Notes under the pieces: generated by a model | What the model saw: only the letters and a program-made list of their open reading frames with translations | What the model was told of the DNA's origin: nothing | Database searches by the model: none | Made by a program: the position numbers and the translations under genes | Part shown: positions 8,888 to 18,113 of the stretch, piece by piece | Layout of the letters: each line of letters opens with the position of its first letter | Position numbering within the stretch: the first letter of the stretch is position 1 | NCBI GenBank assembly: GCA_016287075.1 | Contig: JAEEVC010000018.1 | Coordinates: 1-59,966 of the forward strand | Direction: 5' to 3' | Length of the DNA stretch: 59,966 nucleotides | DNA from: Bacteroidales bacterium | GTDB lineage: Bacteria; Bacteroidota; Bacteroidia; Bacteroidales; UBA932

Positions 8888-10717
8888 ATGAAAGAACACA
8901 AAACGATTATCCTGGACCGCGCCGGACTGCAGAAGGAGCTGGGGCTCCGCGGCATTTTCGGCAAATGGACCGCCAGCCTCCTTTACCGGATCCTGGAAGT
9001 GGACGAAGCCAACCGGATCCAGAATCTTTACAGCGACCTGGAGGGGGCGGATTTTTCTGCCAAAACCCTTCAGGAAATCGGTGTAAGCTATGATATCCCC
9101 GAAGAGCAGCTTTCCCGCATCCCGGCGGAAGGCGGCTTCATCACGGTATCCAACCATCCGTACGGCGGCGTGGACGGGCTCATCCTCAATGCCGTTTTCG
9201 GCGCCCGCCGGCCGGACATGAAGATCCTCACGACCTTCCTGCTGGCCCGCATCCCGAGCCTGAAAAGCGCCTTCATCCCCGTGGACAACTTCTCCGCCGG
9301 CGGGGCCAGGAGCGTTTCCGGCATCCGCGCCGCGCTCGGCCATCTCGCGGAGGGAAAGCCCCTCGGGCTGTTCCCGGCCGGGGAAGTGGCCACCTGGCAG
9401 AAGGGGGAGGACCGCACGGCGGCCGGAAAGGGCAAGGTCGTGGAGGACAAGCCCTGGGCGGAGAACATCATCAAACTGATCCGGAAATCCGGCATGCCGG
9501 TGATCCCGGTCTATTTCGACGGGGGCCATTCCGCGGGTTTCCACCGCCTCGGCCGCATCCATCCGCTGCTCCGTTCGGTCCGCCTCGTCCATGAACTGTT
9601 CAACAAGCGCGGCACGACCGTCAAGGTCCGCATCGGCCAGCCCATCCTGCCCGAAGAAATCGCCGGACTCGACGTTCCCGCGCTCGGGAAATACCTGCGC
9701 AACCGTTGCTATGCCCTTGAGGCACAGTGTCTTCCCGCGGCGGCCCCGGCGGAACAGTCCGCCCAGGAACCGGTCGCGGCGCATATCCCCGCCGAACGTG
9801 TCCGGGCGCAGATCGAAGCCCTCTCCGACAAGGTCCTCTTCGAGTCCGGCGACTACCGGACCTATCTGATTGCAGCCTCGGACGCCCCGGACGTGATGCA
9901 GGAACTGTACCGTCTCCGGGAAGAGACCTTCCGGGCCATCGGCGAAGGGACCGGCCTGGCGCTGGATACCGACGTCTATGACACCTACTACCGGCACATG
10001 CTCCTCTGGAACATCCCGGCCGGGGAGATCGCCGGTGCCTACCGGCTCGGCTTCGGCCCGGAGATTTTCGCGGAGCACGGCGGCATCGACGGCTTCTATA
10101 CCGCCTCCCTGTTCCAGTTCCGCGAAAAGGCGGCGGAGATCCTTCCGCACACCGTCGAACTCGGCCGCTCCTTCATCGTCCCGAAGTACCAGCGGGAGGT
10201 CCTGACCCTGAAACTGCTCATGGCCGGCGTCTGCGTTGCGACCGCGCGCTGTCCCGGGACCCGCTACTACATCGGCCCGATGAGCATCAGCAACGCGGTG
10301 CCCGATTTCTACAAGAGCCTCATCGTCCATTATATCATGCGGGACTTCAAGCTGCCGGATGCAGAGAAGTATGCGGCGCCGACCCATCCCTTCCGTCCGG
10401 AGTTCCTCCGGGTGGATCCGGAGGGCCTGCTGCAGGTCGCCCGGAACGACATCGACGCCTTCGACCGCTTCCTGTCCATCCTGTCGGACGGGGCTTACCG
10501 GCCCCTGCCCGTCCTGGCCCGCAAGTACATCAACTGCAACGCCCGGATGATCTGCTTCAACGTGGATCCGCTGTTCTCCTACAGTCTCGACGGGCTGATC
10601 TTCCAGCAGTTCAAGGACTTCCCGGCCGCCACGCTGAATGCGTTCATGCGCTCCCTGCCGGACGGCGCCCGGGATGAGGTCTTCCTCCATTTCCACGGAA
10701 CCACGACGAGCGAGTAG
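8888..10717 (+). CDS. Bifunctional OlsF-like O-/N-acyltransferase for amino-acid lipids
   Basis: A 609-residue two-domain protein. The N-terminal 300 residues are a PlsC/LPLAT-type acyltransferase with NHPYGGVDG (His90, Asp96) and a FPAGEVATW block. After a short Ala/Pro linker the C-terminal half (about 320-609) is a GNAT-fold N-acyltransferase of the ornithine/glycine-lipid type, with ELGRSFIVPKYQRE, GPMSISN and a final PLFSYSLDGLI stretch. In Bacteroides the two steps of glycine-lipid synthesis are done by separate GlsA and GlsB proteins; a fused form is known as OlsF in other bacteria. The likely product is an N-acyl, O-acylated amino-acid membrane lipid (glycine, serine or ornithine); the amino acid cannot be told from sequence. 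The LAB_N gene follows two bases later. Confidence 0.75.
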   Translation: MKEHKTIILDRAGLQKELGLRGIFGKWTASLLYRILEVDEANRIQNLYSDLEGADFSAKTLQEIGVSYDIPEEQLSRIPAEGGFITVSNHPYGGVDGLILNAVFGARRPDMKILTTFLLARIPSLKSAFIPVDNFSAGGARSVSGIRAALGHLAEGKPLGLFPAGEVATWQKGEDRTAAGKGKVVEDKPWAENIIKLIRKSGMPVIPVYFDGGHSAGFHRLGRIHPLLRSVRLVHELFNKRGTTVKVRIGQPILPEEIAGLDVPALGKYLRNRCYALEAQCLPAAAPAEQSAQEPVAAHIPAERVRAQIEALSDKVLFESGDYRTYLIAASDAPDVMQELYRLREETFRAIGEGTGLALDTDVYDTYYRHMLLWNIPAGEIAGAYRLGFGPEIFAEHGGIDGFYTASLFQFREKAAEILPHTVELGRSFIVPKYQREVLTLKLLMAGVCVATARCPGTRYYIGPMSISNAVPDFYKSLIVHYIMRDFKLPDAEKYAAPTHPFRPEFLRVDPEGLLQVARNDIDAFDRFLSILSDGAYRPLPVLARKYINCNARMICFNVDPLFSYSLDGLIFQQFKDFPAATLNAFMRSLPDGARDEVFLHFHGTTTSE

Positions 10718-10719
10718 GA

Positions 10720-11376
10720 ATGGACAGTCCGGTATGGGTCTATGTGCTGGGATTGTGCGGCATGGGCATCTATGGCAGCCGCATCCTGATCCAGTGGTAT
10801 ATTTCGGAGAAAGCCGGCAAGGTGGAATCTCCCGGCATCTACTGGGTCCTGAGCAGCCTGGGCGCCGTCATCCTGTACATCTACGGCTGGCTCCGGAAGG
10901 ATTTTTCCATCCTGTTCGGGGAGAGCGTGGGCTACTACATCTACATGTGGAACATCGGCGTCATGGGGCTGTACAAGAAGGTCCCCCGCATCGTCGTCAT
11001 CCTGCAGGCCCTGTTTCCCGTCGTCATCCTGGCGCTGATCGCCAAGGACTTCCCGTCTTTCACGGAAAACTTCCTCCACAACGAGGACGTGCCGCTGCAA
11101 CTGCTGCTTTTCGGCGTCCTCGGCCAGTTCACCTATGAGATCCGTTCGGTGTACCAGCTGGTTTACAGCTACCGCCGCAAGCAGTCCATCCTGCCCCTCG
11201 GGCACTGGGTGCTGGCGGTCATCGGCTCGCTGATGATCATCACCTACGGCGTCATCCGCCATGACTGGGTGCTGGTGATCGGGCAGTTCTCCGTCGTTTT
11301 CTCCATCCGGAACATCATGATCCACGTCGCCGCCGAAAAGCGGCAGCGTAGGGAAGAAGCGGAGCGGACGGACTGA
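10720..11376 (+). CDS. Membrane protein with duplicated lipid-A-biosynthesis N-terminal (LAB_N) domain
   Basis: A 218-residue protein with about six membrane helices in two similar halves. Both halves carry the LAB_N pattern: YGSRILIQWYISEKAGKVES with GIYWVLSSLGAVIL in the first, and a diverged copy (TYEIRSVYQLVYSYRRKQS, LGHWVLAVIGSLMI) in the second. LAB_N proteins are linked to lipid A or polyprenyl-sugar metabolism but their exact role is not settled. It lies two bases after the acyl-lipid synthase, so the pair probably forms a small envelope-lipid operon. Confidence 0.8.
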   Translation: MDSPVWVYVLGLCGMGIYGSRILIQWYISEKAGKVESPGIYWVLSSLGAVILYIYGWLRKDFSILFGESVGYYIYMWNIGVMGLYKKVPRIVVILQALFPVVILALIAKDFPSFTENFLHNEDVPLQLLLFGVLGQFTYEIRSVYQLVYSYRRKQSILPLGHWVLAVIGSLMIITYGVIRHDWVLVIGQFSVVFSIRNIMIHVAAEKRQRREEAERTD

Positions 11377-11377
11377 T

Positions 11378-13954
11378 TTACAGGTCTTTCTTCACCGTAT
11401 AGGTGCCGGGAGCGTAGTCCTTGGACTCCGTCTCGCCCGGCAGGGTCACCGTTGCCGAAGCGCCCTCCGGGATGGAGAAGGTCCAGGTCCAGCGGTCGCC
11501 GTCGAAGCGCCAGGCGCTGCGGATCTTCCCGGCGGCGGAGGCGTATTCCGCATCGACGGAGCCGAGCCGGCGGTCCGGGACCGGGGCCATCACGATGTGC
11601 CTGAAACCGGGCTGAGCCGGGTCTGCGGCGATGCCGGCGACGGATTTCCAGATCCAGGCGCAGACGCAGCCGTAGGCATAATGGTTGAAACTGTTCATGC
11701 CCTTCGGGCCCATGCCGGATTCGATCGTGTAGCTGTTCCAGCGCTCCCAGATGGTCGTGGCGCCGTTGTCGACGGAATAGAGCCAGCTCGGGTTCTTGTG
11801 CTGGAACAGGAGGTCCATCGCGATGTCGGCCATCCCGTTTTCCGTCAGCACGTCCATCAGGATGGAGGTGCCGAGGAAGCCGGTCTGGAGGCAGTTGTCA
11901 TGTGCGGCGAAATTCGCGCGGAGCCGGGCGCAGAGTGCCTCCTTCGCCGCGCCTTCCACGAGGCCGCATTTCAGGGCGAAGAGGGCGGGCGTCTGCATGG
12001 TGTTGAGGGTATCCGGCGTAAAGGTGCCTTCCCCGTCCAGGTACGATGCGCGGACCTTGGCCCGAGCCGTTTCGGCCATGGCCTCGTATTTCGCCGTGTC
12101 ACGGCCTGTTGCGGCGGCCATGTCCCGCATCATCCCGGCATCGAGGATCCAGTAGCAGCAGGACAGATAGTTCCAGTAGGCGAGCGTTTCGGGGGTCGGG
12201 GTCCGCTTGCCGGCGGCATCCTTCGTGAAGGCGCTCTTGTCGTGGCTCTCCAGCGCCTCGTAGCTCAGCCAGTCGGCCCACTGGTAATTGCCGTTTTCCT
12301 CCCGGAGGGCCTCGTGGTCATATTCCGTTTCCGCGATATGGTCCATGAAACGCTCCATCATCGCCCAGTTCTCTTCGATGATTGCCCGGTCCCCGAACTG
12401 CTTCCAGACGGTCCAGGGCACGATTACGCCGGCATCCGCCCAGCCGAGGCGCATCATCGCGTCGCCATACTGCGCGGTCGGCGCCACGCCCGGGAGGCCG
12501 CCCTTTTCATTCTGGGAGTCGCGCACGTCGCGCATCCATTTGCGGAAGAACGCATCCGTGTTGGCGAAGAAGGTGCCGGTCTCCGTGAAGACCTGCGTGT
12601 CGGCCATCCAGCCGAGGCGTTCGTTGCGCTGGGGGCAGTCCGTCGGCACGGAAAGATAGTTGGAGCGCTGGCCCCACAGGGTGTTGGAAATCAGCTTGTT
12701 CACGTCGGCATCCCCGGTCTTGACGGTACCGGTCTCCAGCGGTTTGGCGATGGATGTGACCGGGATGGAAACGACGGAGCGGATGGTCACGTCGGCCGTG
12801 GCCGTGACGGAGATGTAGCGGTAGCCGAAGAAGGTGCAGCGGGGGGTGTAGGACACGGCCCTCCTCTCCGGACCGAAGGTGTAATCGAGCCGGAGCCCCT
12901 CTTCCGGGATGCGGAGATTCAGGCGGTGGACGCTGCCCTCGGGACCGTCCATCCCGCGGCTCTTCGCGCCGTTGCCGTCATTGAGCATTTCCGCCGGTAG
13001 GCAGCACAGGTTCGTGCCCTCTTCCGCCTGGAAGACGAAGGAAGGGACGGCGGCGGCATTCTGGCCGAAATCGACGACCAGGGTCTCGCCGGGATGGAGC
13101 CGCATCGCCTCGCCCTTTGCAAAATCCTTGATTTTGACAACCTTCCCGTAGTTTTCCTCATCCGCTCCCTCGATGTCGCGCCAGGAATAGGCCGCGACGG
13201 GCGCGAGGGCGAGGTCCGGACGGAAGTAGATCTCCGCGCCCGCGGACGGGAGGATTTCGCCGGAGAATTCGGTATTCTCCTCCGGCGTGGTGAGCACGCC
13301 CCAGTTGACATATCCCGGAAGCTCGCGCGCATCGTAGGTCTCGCCGTCAAAGATGCCGGCATGCAGGACCGGTCCGGTCACCCCGGCCTTCCAGTGCGCG
13401 AGGTCCGTGCCGTAATACTTCTTCGACCCGTCGTTGAATGTGAGTTCCACGACGCCCCGGAACGCGCACTTCCGGCCGACCATTCCCACATGCTTGCCGG
13501 GCGTTACGATCTTGTCCGCCCACCAGCCCGGCGTGACCTGGACGGAGAACTGGTTCTCCGCGCCCTTTCCCCGGACGATGGCGTCGGTGATGTCGTATGT
13601 ATAGGAATATTTGGTCTTTCCGGCGTGGGTGAAGCCGGGTTTGAGCACCTCTTCCCCGACCGGGCGGCCGTTCACATACAGCTCATAGACCCCGAGTCCG
13701 GTGGTCATCCATTTGGCGGAAACGACCTTCGCCTCGTTGACCAGCTGCGAGAAGAACCAACTGGCGCCGTCGGCGGCCCGGAAGTCCTTGTCGGTCACGA
13801 CATGGTCCACGACGGGGGCGTCCGCGGCGGAAATCCAGACGGATTCCTCCCAGGCCGCATCGGGGAGGGCTTCGGCGCGGCGGCCGGCGGGAGAGGAGTC
13901 GTTCAGGCCGCAGGAGACGGCCGCAAGCAGGAGGAAAAGGGAAATTTTTTTCAT
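11378..13954 (-). CDS. Secreted alpha-L-rhamnosidase (GH78)
   Basis: An 858-residue lipoprotein (MKKISLFLLLAAVSCG). The order of segments is that of GH78: N-terminal beta-sandwich domains (GLGVYELYVNGRPVGEEVL is the typical carbohydrate-binding start), then the (alpha/alpha)6 barrel with SVPTDCPQRNERLGWMADTQ, the WADAGVIVPWT block and NSFNHYAYG, then a C-terminal beta domain. It removes terminal rhamnose, for example from rhamnogalacturonan or glycosides. The gene stops almost against the convergent LAB_N gene and starts from a promoter that overlaps that of deoD. Confidence 0.93.
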   Translation of the reverse strand: MKKISLFLLLAAVSCGLNDSSPAGRRAEALPDAAWEESVWISAADAPVVDHVVTDKDFRAADGASWFFSQLVNEAKVVSAKWMTTGLGVYELYVNGRPVGEEVLKPGFTHAGKTKYSYTYDITDAIVRGKGAENQFSVQVTPGWWADKIVTPGKHVGMVGRKCAFRGVVELTFNDGSKKYYGTDLAHWKAGVTGPVLHAGIFDGETYDARELPGYVNWGVLTTPEENTEFSGEILPSAGAEIYFRPDLALAPVAAYSWRDIEGADEENYGKVVKIKDFAKGEAMRLHPGETLVVDFGQNAAAVPSFVFQAEEGTNLCCLPAEMLNDGNGAKSRGMDGPEGSVHRLNLRIPEEGLRLDYTFGPERRAVSYTPRCTFFGYRYISVTATADVTIRSVVSIPVTSIAKPLETGTVKTGDADVNKLISNTLWGQRSNYLSVPTDCPQRNERLGWMADTQVFTETGTFFANTDAFFRKWMRDVRDSQNEKGGLPGVAPTAQYGDAMMRLGWADAGVIVPWTVWKQFGDRAIIEENWAMMERFMDHIAETEYDHEALREENGNYQWADWLSYEALESHDKSAFTKDAAGKRTPTPETLAYWNYLSCCYWILDAGMMRDMAAATGRDTAKYEAMAETARAKVRASYLDGEGTFTPDTLNTMQTPALFALKCGLVEGAAKEALCARLRANFAAHDNCLQTGFLGTSILMDVLTENGMADIAMDLLFQHKNPSWLYSVDNGATTIWERWNSYTIESGMGPKGMNSFNHYAYGCVCAWIWKSVAGIAADPAQPGFRHIVMAPVPDRRLGSVDAEYASAAGKIRSAWRFDGDRWTWTFSIPEGASATVTLPGETESKDYAPGTYTVKKDL

Positions 13955-13967
13955 ATCGACGACGATG

Positions 13968-14002
13968 TTTGTTCACAAATGTAAGAAGTTTTTGTATCTT
14001 TG
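13968..14002 (+). promoter_or_regulatory. Promoter of deoD
   Basis: TATCTTTG at 13995-14002 is a perfect -7 element; TTTG at 13968-13971 lies 23 bases upstream, slightly longer than the usual spacing. Confidence 0.5.
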
Positions 14003-14007
14003 GCAAG
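13976..14007 (-). promoter_or_regulatory. Promoter of the rhamnosidase gene
   Basis: On the minus strand TACATTTG (13983-13976) is a TAnnTTTG -7 element, with CTTG (14007-14004) 20 bases upstream. It overlaps the divergent deoD promoter. Confidence 0.5.
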
Positions 14008-14041
14008 TTAACGATATCCTGTACAACCTAATTTTAAGAAT

Positions 14042-14749
14042 ATGGCAAAAACCCCCACACCCCACATCGGCGCCAAATACGGCGAGATCGCCGAGACCGT
14101 CATCATGGCGGGAGACCCGTTGCGCGCCCGCTTCATGGCGGAGAATTACCTGGAAAACCCCGTCCTGGTCAACCAGGTCCGGGGCATGCTCGGCTTCACG
14201 GGCGAATACAAAGGCAAGCGCGTCAGCGTCATGGGCCACGGGATGGGCATCCCCTCCATCAGCATCTACACCTATGAACTCTACAATTTCTACGATGTAG
14301 AGAAGATCATGCGCATCGGTTCCGCCGGCTCCTACCACACGGACCTCCGCGTGGGCGACCTCGTCCTGGCGATGGGTGCGAGCACCGATTCCAACTACGG
14401 CGCCCAGTTCGAACTCCCCGGCACCTTCGCGCCGATCGCCGACTTCGGCATGCTGCGCGACGCCGCGGCCGCCTGCGAGCGCTTCGGCTACCGCTACAAG
14501 GTCGGCAACGTCCTTTCCTCCGATGCCTTCTATTCCGAGAATCCCCACAACGACCGCTGGACCAAGATGGGCGTCCTCGCCGTCGAGATGGAGGCGTCCG
14601 CGCTCTACATGAACGCCGCCCGCTCCGGCAACAAGGCCCTCGCCATCCTGACGATCTCCGACCACCTCGTCACCGGCGAAGCCACCACCGCCGAGCAGCG
14701 CCAGTCCACCTTCACCCACATGATGGACGTCGCCCTCGAACTGGTCTAG
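14042..14749 (+). CDS. deoD: Purine nucleoside phosphorylase
   Basis: A 235-residue hexameric-type nucleoside phosphorylase. HIGAKYGEIAETVIMAGDPLR-like start, MGHGMGIPSISIYTYEL, the phosphate-binding IMRIGSAGS and the nucleoside-binding VEMEASALY motif are all present, as is SSDAFY. It splits purine (deoxy)nucleosides with phosphate for base salvage. Length matches E. coli DeoD. It stands alone with its own promoter. Confidence 0.93.
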   Translation: MAKTPTPHIGAKYGEIAETVIMAGDPLRARFMAENYLENPVLVNQVRGMLGFTGEYKGKRVSVMGHGMGIPSISIYTYELYNFYDVEKIMRIGSAGSYHTDLRVGDLVLAMGASTDSNYGAQFELPGTFAPIADFGMLRDAAAACERFGYRYKVGNVLSSDAFYSENPHNDRWTKMGVLAVEMEASALYMNAARSGNKALAILTISDHLVTGEATTAEQRQSTFTHMMDVALELV

Positions 14750-14768
14750 CCGGGCTTTGACCCGACTC

Positions 14769-15998
14769 ATGCGAAAATTACTCATTATCAGCCTGTTCCT
14801 GCTGACGGCGGTCTTTCCGCTGGCAGGGCAGGCTGATTCGGTCCTCCTCGGCTGGTCCGTCCGCGGCACCGTCCGCGACGCCCGGACGGGGAAACCCGTC
14901 GAGGCCGTCCACGTCCGGGTCCCGGCGCGGAATTTCGCCACCGTGACCAACGCCGACGGGGAATACACCATCAAATCCGACCGGGAAATCACCGCGCTCG
15001 TCTTCTCCCACCTCGGCTACAGGACGCAGACGCTCCAGCCCGCCGGCGGGGAGGCGGACGTCCGCCTCGTGCCGGAGGCGACCCTCCTCGACGAGGCGTC
15101 CATCATTTCGGGAGACGCCCGGGAAATCCTGCTTGCCGCCATCGACCGGATCCCGGAGAATTTCTCCCGGGAGCCCGAAATGCTCGGCTGCTTCTACCGG
15201 GAGACCGTCCGGAAACGGCAGCGCTACACCTACATATCGGAGGCGGTCGCCCGGCTTTACAAGACCGGCTATGACAAGGGAACGTCGCGGGACCATGCGG
15301 CGCTCGACAAGAGCCGCGTGCTGCTGAGCCCCCGTGCGGGGGATACGCTGAGCGTGAAAGTGCAGGGCGGACCGGCCCAGGCCGTCGTTTTCGACGTGGT
15401 CAAGAACCCGGATGTCCTCTTCTCCGGGGAGCTGCTTCCCCTCTATCAGTTCACCATGGACCGGCCCGCCTACATCGGCGACCGGCTCCAGTTCGTCATC
15501 CGGTTCCAGCCGGGGAAGGTCCTGCCGGACTGGCCGCTCTACTCCGGCACGATTTACATCGACCGCGAGCGCCTCTCCTTCACCCGCATCGAGATGGCCA
15601 TGGACCTCTCCGATGAATACAAGGCCACCCGCGCCCTGGTTGTCAGCAAGCCCTTCTCCCTCCGTTTCCATCCGAAGGAAGTCTCCTTCGTCATCCATTA
15701 TTCCGAGCAGGACGGCCTCTCGCGGCTGTCCTACTACCGCTCGTTGCTCCGTTTCGACTGTGACTGGAAAAAACGGCTTTTCCGCACGGGCTATACGGCC
15801 CTGAACGAACTGGTTGTCACGGATATCCGGGACGGGATTCCCCGCCCGGTCCCCCGCAGCGAGCAGTTCTCGGTCAAGGACATCCTGACCGACCGCGCGG
15901 CCGATTTCTTCGACCCCGCCTTCTGGGAAAACTACAACATCATCGAACCCACCGAATCCCTCGAACACGCCATCGGCCGGCTCCGCAAGGGACGCTGA
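14769..15998 (+). CDS. Secreted protein with carboxypeptidase-regulatory-like domain
   Basis: A 409-residue exported protein. The signal peptide (MRKLLIISLFLLTAVFPLAG) is followed by a carboxypeptidase-regulatory-like beta-sandwich at about residues 30-95 (VRGTVRDARTGKPVEAVHV, TNADGEYTI, FSHLGYRT). The remaining 300 residues are a domain common in Bacteroidota proteins of this kind (ENFSREPEMLGCFYRE start) with no known function. ATG 14769 is preferred to the TTG at 14757 because it opens the signal peptide. It is likely anchored to or located in the periplasm or outer membrane. Confidence 0.75.
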   Translation: MRKLLIISLFLLTAVFPLAGQADSVLLGWSVRGTVRDARTGKPVEAVHVRVPARNFATVTNADGEYTIKSDREITALVFSHLGYRTQTLQPAGGEADVRLVPEATLLDEASIISGDAREILLAAIDRIPENFSREPEMLGCFYRETVRKRQRYTYISEAVARLYKTGYDKGTSRDHAALDKSRVLLSPRAGDTLSVKVQGGPAQAVVFDVVKNPDVLFSGELLPLYQFTMDRPAYIGDRLQFVIRFQPGKVLPDWPLYSGTIYIDRERLSFTRIEMAMDLSDEYKATRALVVSKPFSLRFHPKEVSFVIHYSEQDGLSRLSYYRSLLRFDCDWKKRLFRTGYTALNELVVTDIRDGIPRPVPRSEQFSVKDILTDRAADFFDPAFWENYNIIEPTESLEHAIGRLRKGR

Positions 15999-16001
15999 CC
16001 G

Positions 16002-17210
16002 TCAGCGCGGGCGGACGATGGCCAGGCCGTTGACGACGGCCCGGTCGCTCCCGTCGGAGGGCTTGTTCCAGGTCGTAAACGAACTCACCGACGTATTGTC
16101 GTCCGGGTGCACAACGAAGGTCGTCGAGCCGCCGCCGTCGAGGTTGACGGCGTCATAGGCGCCGGCGGCGCGCATAATGGCCGCAAGCATCGGGTAGGAG
16201 GCGCCGACCGACCAGTTCTCCCGGCGGCCGTCCACGGACAGGATATAGACGGTCTTTCCGTCCATGGAGACACCCGCCACCGTGCGCGGGTCCAGCTTCG
16301 TGTCGCTGGACACGGTCACGCCGGCGCGCAGGACGACCTGGCGCCCGCCGACCGCCTCGGCGATGGAATTCTTTGCGGCGGGATACTGCGCCTGGGACAG
16401 GATGCGCGCCGTCCCGTCCTGCATCAGGGCGAAGACGTTGCAGGCCGCTCCGCCGTCAAAGGTATCCTTGACGCAGACGCCGTTCCGGTGGAAAACGCCG
16501 TGCAGCAGGTTGTTCCGGTCGATCAGGTAGAAGTCGCCGTTGACCCCGCCGAGCACGCGGAGCCCCGGGCGCTTGCCCTGCAGGGCCGCCAGCTGTTCCC
16601 GGATGGTCTGCCGTTGGGCCTTGGTCGCATCGGTCAGGGTGATGTTGGCGGGATTGTCGTCCACGCAGGTCGCCGCCAGCGACAGCCCGGAAGACAGGTC
16701 CACGACGAAAAGGAACAGGGCGAGGGGGGACTCTGTGCCGTTGACAGGGCCCGTCGTCGTTATCCGGTAGGCGGTGCATCCCTTGTCCAGGTCCGTGAAG
16801 GAAGAGTTGGTGATCTTCGTGATGAAATCGCAGGATGAGGCGATGTTGGCGATGAATTCCGCCTTCGAGGCGACGGCGGCATCGGCGTCGTAATCCTGGA
16901 CGACCGTCAGTTCCGCGGATTGGGCCCCGCACGTGACCTGCACGGAGCCTGTCCGGGTCCGGCCGCTGTCATTGAGCGGCGCGATAACGGTCAGGTTGGC
17001 GGTATTCTTCTGCTTCGCCGTCAGCCAGTCGCCCGAGGTCGCGGTGATGCGCCACTCCGGTCCGGAGAAGACCATGACATCGACCGCGCCGCCTTCCGGC
17101 GGAATCTCCGCTTCCGGAACGGAAAAGCGGATAAGGGGCTCTTCCTGCGGTTTCTGCCCGCACCCGGCCGCGAGGATCAGGAGGGCGAGGAGGAAAGGAC
17201 GGGCGTTCAT
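16002..17210 (-). CDS. BACON-like and phosphodiester glycosidase (NAGPA) domain lipoprotein
   Basis: A 402-residue lipoprotein (LLILAAGCG). Residues 28-107 form a BACON-like beta domain (PEWRITATSGDWLTA, TVVQDY). The rest is the phosphodiester glycosidase/NAGPA domain: LGGVNGDFYLID, then VDGRRENWSVGASYPMLAAI and AVNLDGGGSTTFVV, the catalytic-site block. Relatives uncover N-acetylglucosamine-phosphodiester linked sugars; the substrate here is unknown. It is the last gene of a minus-strand run and starts on the base next to the stop of the preceding gene. Confidence 0.82.
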   Translation of the reverse strand: MNARPFLLALLILAAGCGQKPQEEPLIRFSVPEAEIPPEGGAVDVMVFSGPEWRITATSGDWLTAKQKNTANLTVIAPLNDSGRTRTGSVQVTCGAQSAELTVVQDYDADAAVASKAEFIANIASSCDFITKITNSSFTDLDKGCTAYRITTTGPVNGTESPLALFLFVVDLSSGLSLAATCVDDNPANITLTDATKAQRQTIREQLAALQGKRPGLRVLGGVNGDFYLIDRNNLLHGVFHRNGVCVKDTFDGGAACNVFALMQDGTARILSQAQYPAAKNSIAEAVGGRQVVLRAGVTVSSDTKLDPRTVAGVSMDGKTVYILSVDGRRENWSVGASYPMLAAIMRAAGAYDAVNLDGGGSTTFVVHPDDNTSVSSFTTWNKPSDGSDRAVVNGLAIVRPR

Positions 17211-18101
17211 CTACCGGGCGAGTTCCACGTCCACAAAGACCGGAAGATGGTCCGAGGCTACTTCCACGTTGCCGGAAGTGAACGTGCGCATCACCTTGGC
17301 ATCCAGCTTCTTCACCTTCGCCGCGGCATTCTTGTACACCATGATGTAATCGATGCACTTGCTCGGATTGATTGCATTGTAGGTCGGCTCCAGCGGCGAG
17401 AGGATGGTCCAGTTCTTCTCCATGAAACGGATGGTCTCGCTCGTCGGCAGGGCGTTGAAGTCGCCGCAGAGGAAAACCGGTTTCCCGCTCGTCCCGTAGT
17501 TCTTCTCCATCCAGTCCTCGATGGTTTTCGCCTGTTCGAGCTGGGCGTCCTTGGATTTGTGGTCGAGATGGGTCGATGCGAAGACGAAGGGCTCGAACTC
17601 GACCACGGCGCAGGCACGCCGCTCCGCGCCGTCGCCCTGGGCGAGGGTCAGCGCTTCGAGCCGGATGATGGTCAGTTCCGGCATGGCCGCGACGCCGACG
17701 CCGTACTGGCCGCCCTTGTAGTCGATGGCCGGGGCGAAGAAGCTCTTCCAGCCGCCCATGTAGTTGGCGAAGACCTTGATCTGGTTCACGTTGTGCCGCT
17801 GGTTGAAATAGTCCAGTTCGTTCATGGAAAGGACCTGGACGCCGATCTCCTTCATCATGTTCGCGACCATTTCGGTGGAATTGGTCTCCGTCTTGTTGAA
17901 GTTGCCGATGTTGTACGTTCCCAGGCGGTAGGTTGCAGGGCCCGGTTCCGGGGTCTCCGGTGTTTCAGGCGTATCCGGCTTTTCGGGATCCGTCGTCTCC
18001 TGGGACGGGGTGTCGGACCCGGACGGTTTTTTCTCTCCGGAACAGTTGCAGGCGGAGATCACCAGGAAGGCGGTGACGAGCAGGAACAGGTTTTTTTTCA
18101 T
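17211..18101 (-). CDS. Endonuclease/exonuclease/phosphatase-fold lipoprotein
   Basis: A 296-residue lipoprotein (LVISACNCS) with a Pro/Glu/Thr-rich linker, then an EEP-fold domain: GTYNIGNFN, the Glu motif LSMNELDYF, STHLDHKS, CGDFNALPTS and the terminal SDHLPVFVDV with the catalytic Asp-His. EEP enzymes cut phosphodiesters of nucleic acids, lipids or sugars. Between a polygalacturonase and a phosphodiester glycosidase it may act on a sugar or lipid phosphodiester. MKKN at 18101 is chosen over an ATG three codons upstream (18110). Confidence 0.85.
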   Translation of the reverse strand: MKKNLFLLVTAFLVISACNCSGEKKPSGSDTPSQETTDPEKPDTPETPETPEPGPATYRLGTYNIGNFNKTETNSTEMVANMMKEIGVQVLSMNELDYFNQRHNVNQIKVFANYMGGWKSFFAPAIDYKGGQYGVGVAAMPELTIIRLEALTLAQGDGAERRACAVVEFEPFVFASTHLDHKSKDAQLEQAKTIEDWMEKNYGTSGKPVFLCGDFNALPTSETIRFMEKNWTILSPLEPTYNAINPSKCIDYIMVYKNAAAKVKKLDAKVMRTFTSGNVEVASDHLPVFVDVELAR

Positions 18102-18113
18102 AATGACCATGGA

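Noticed and set aside
7769..10696. 975-codon minus-strand frame across asd and the acyl-lipid synthase
   Set aside because: It spans two unrelated real genes and their promoter region, with low-complexity composition; an antisense shadow.
11597..13000. 467-codon plus-strand frame inside the rhamnosidase gene
   Set aside because: Antisense shadow of a clear GH78 gene; no start signal or recognisable motif.
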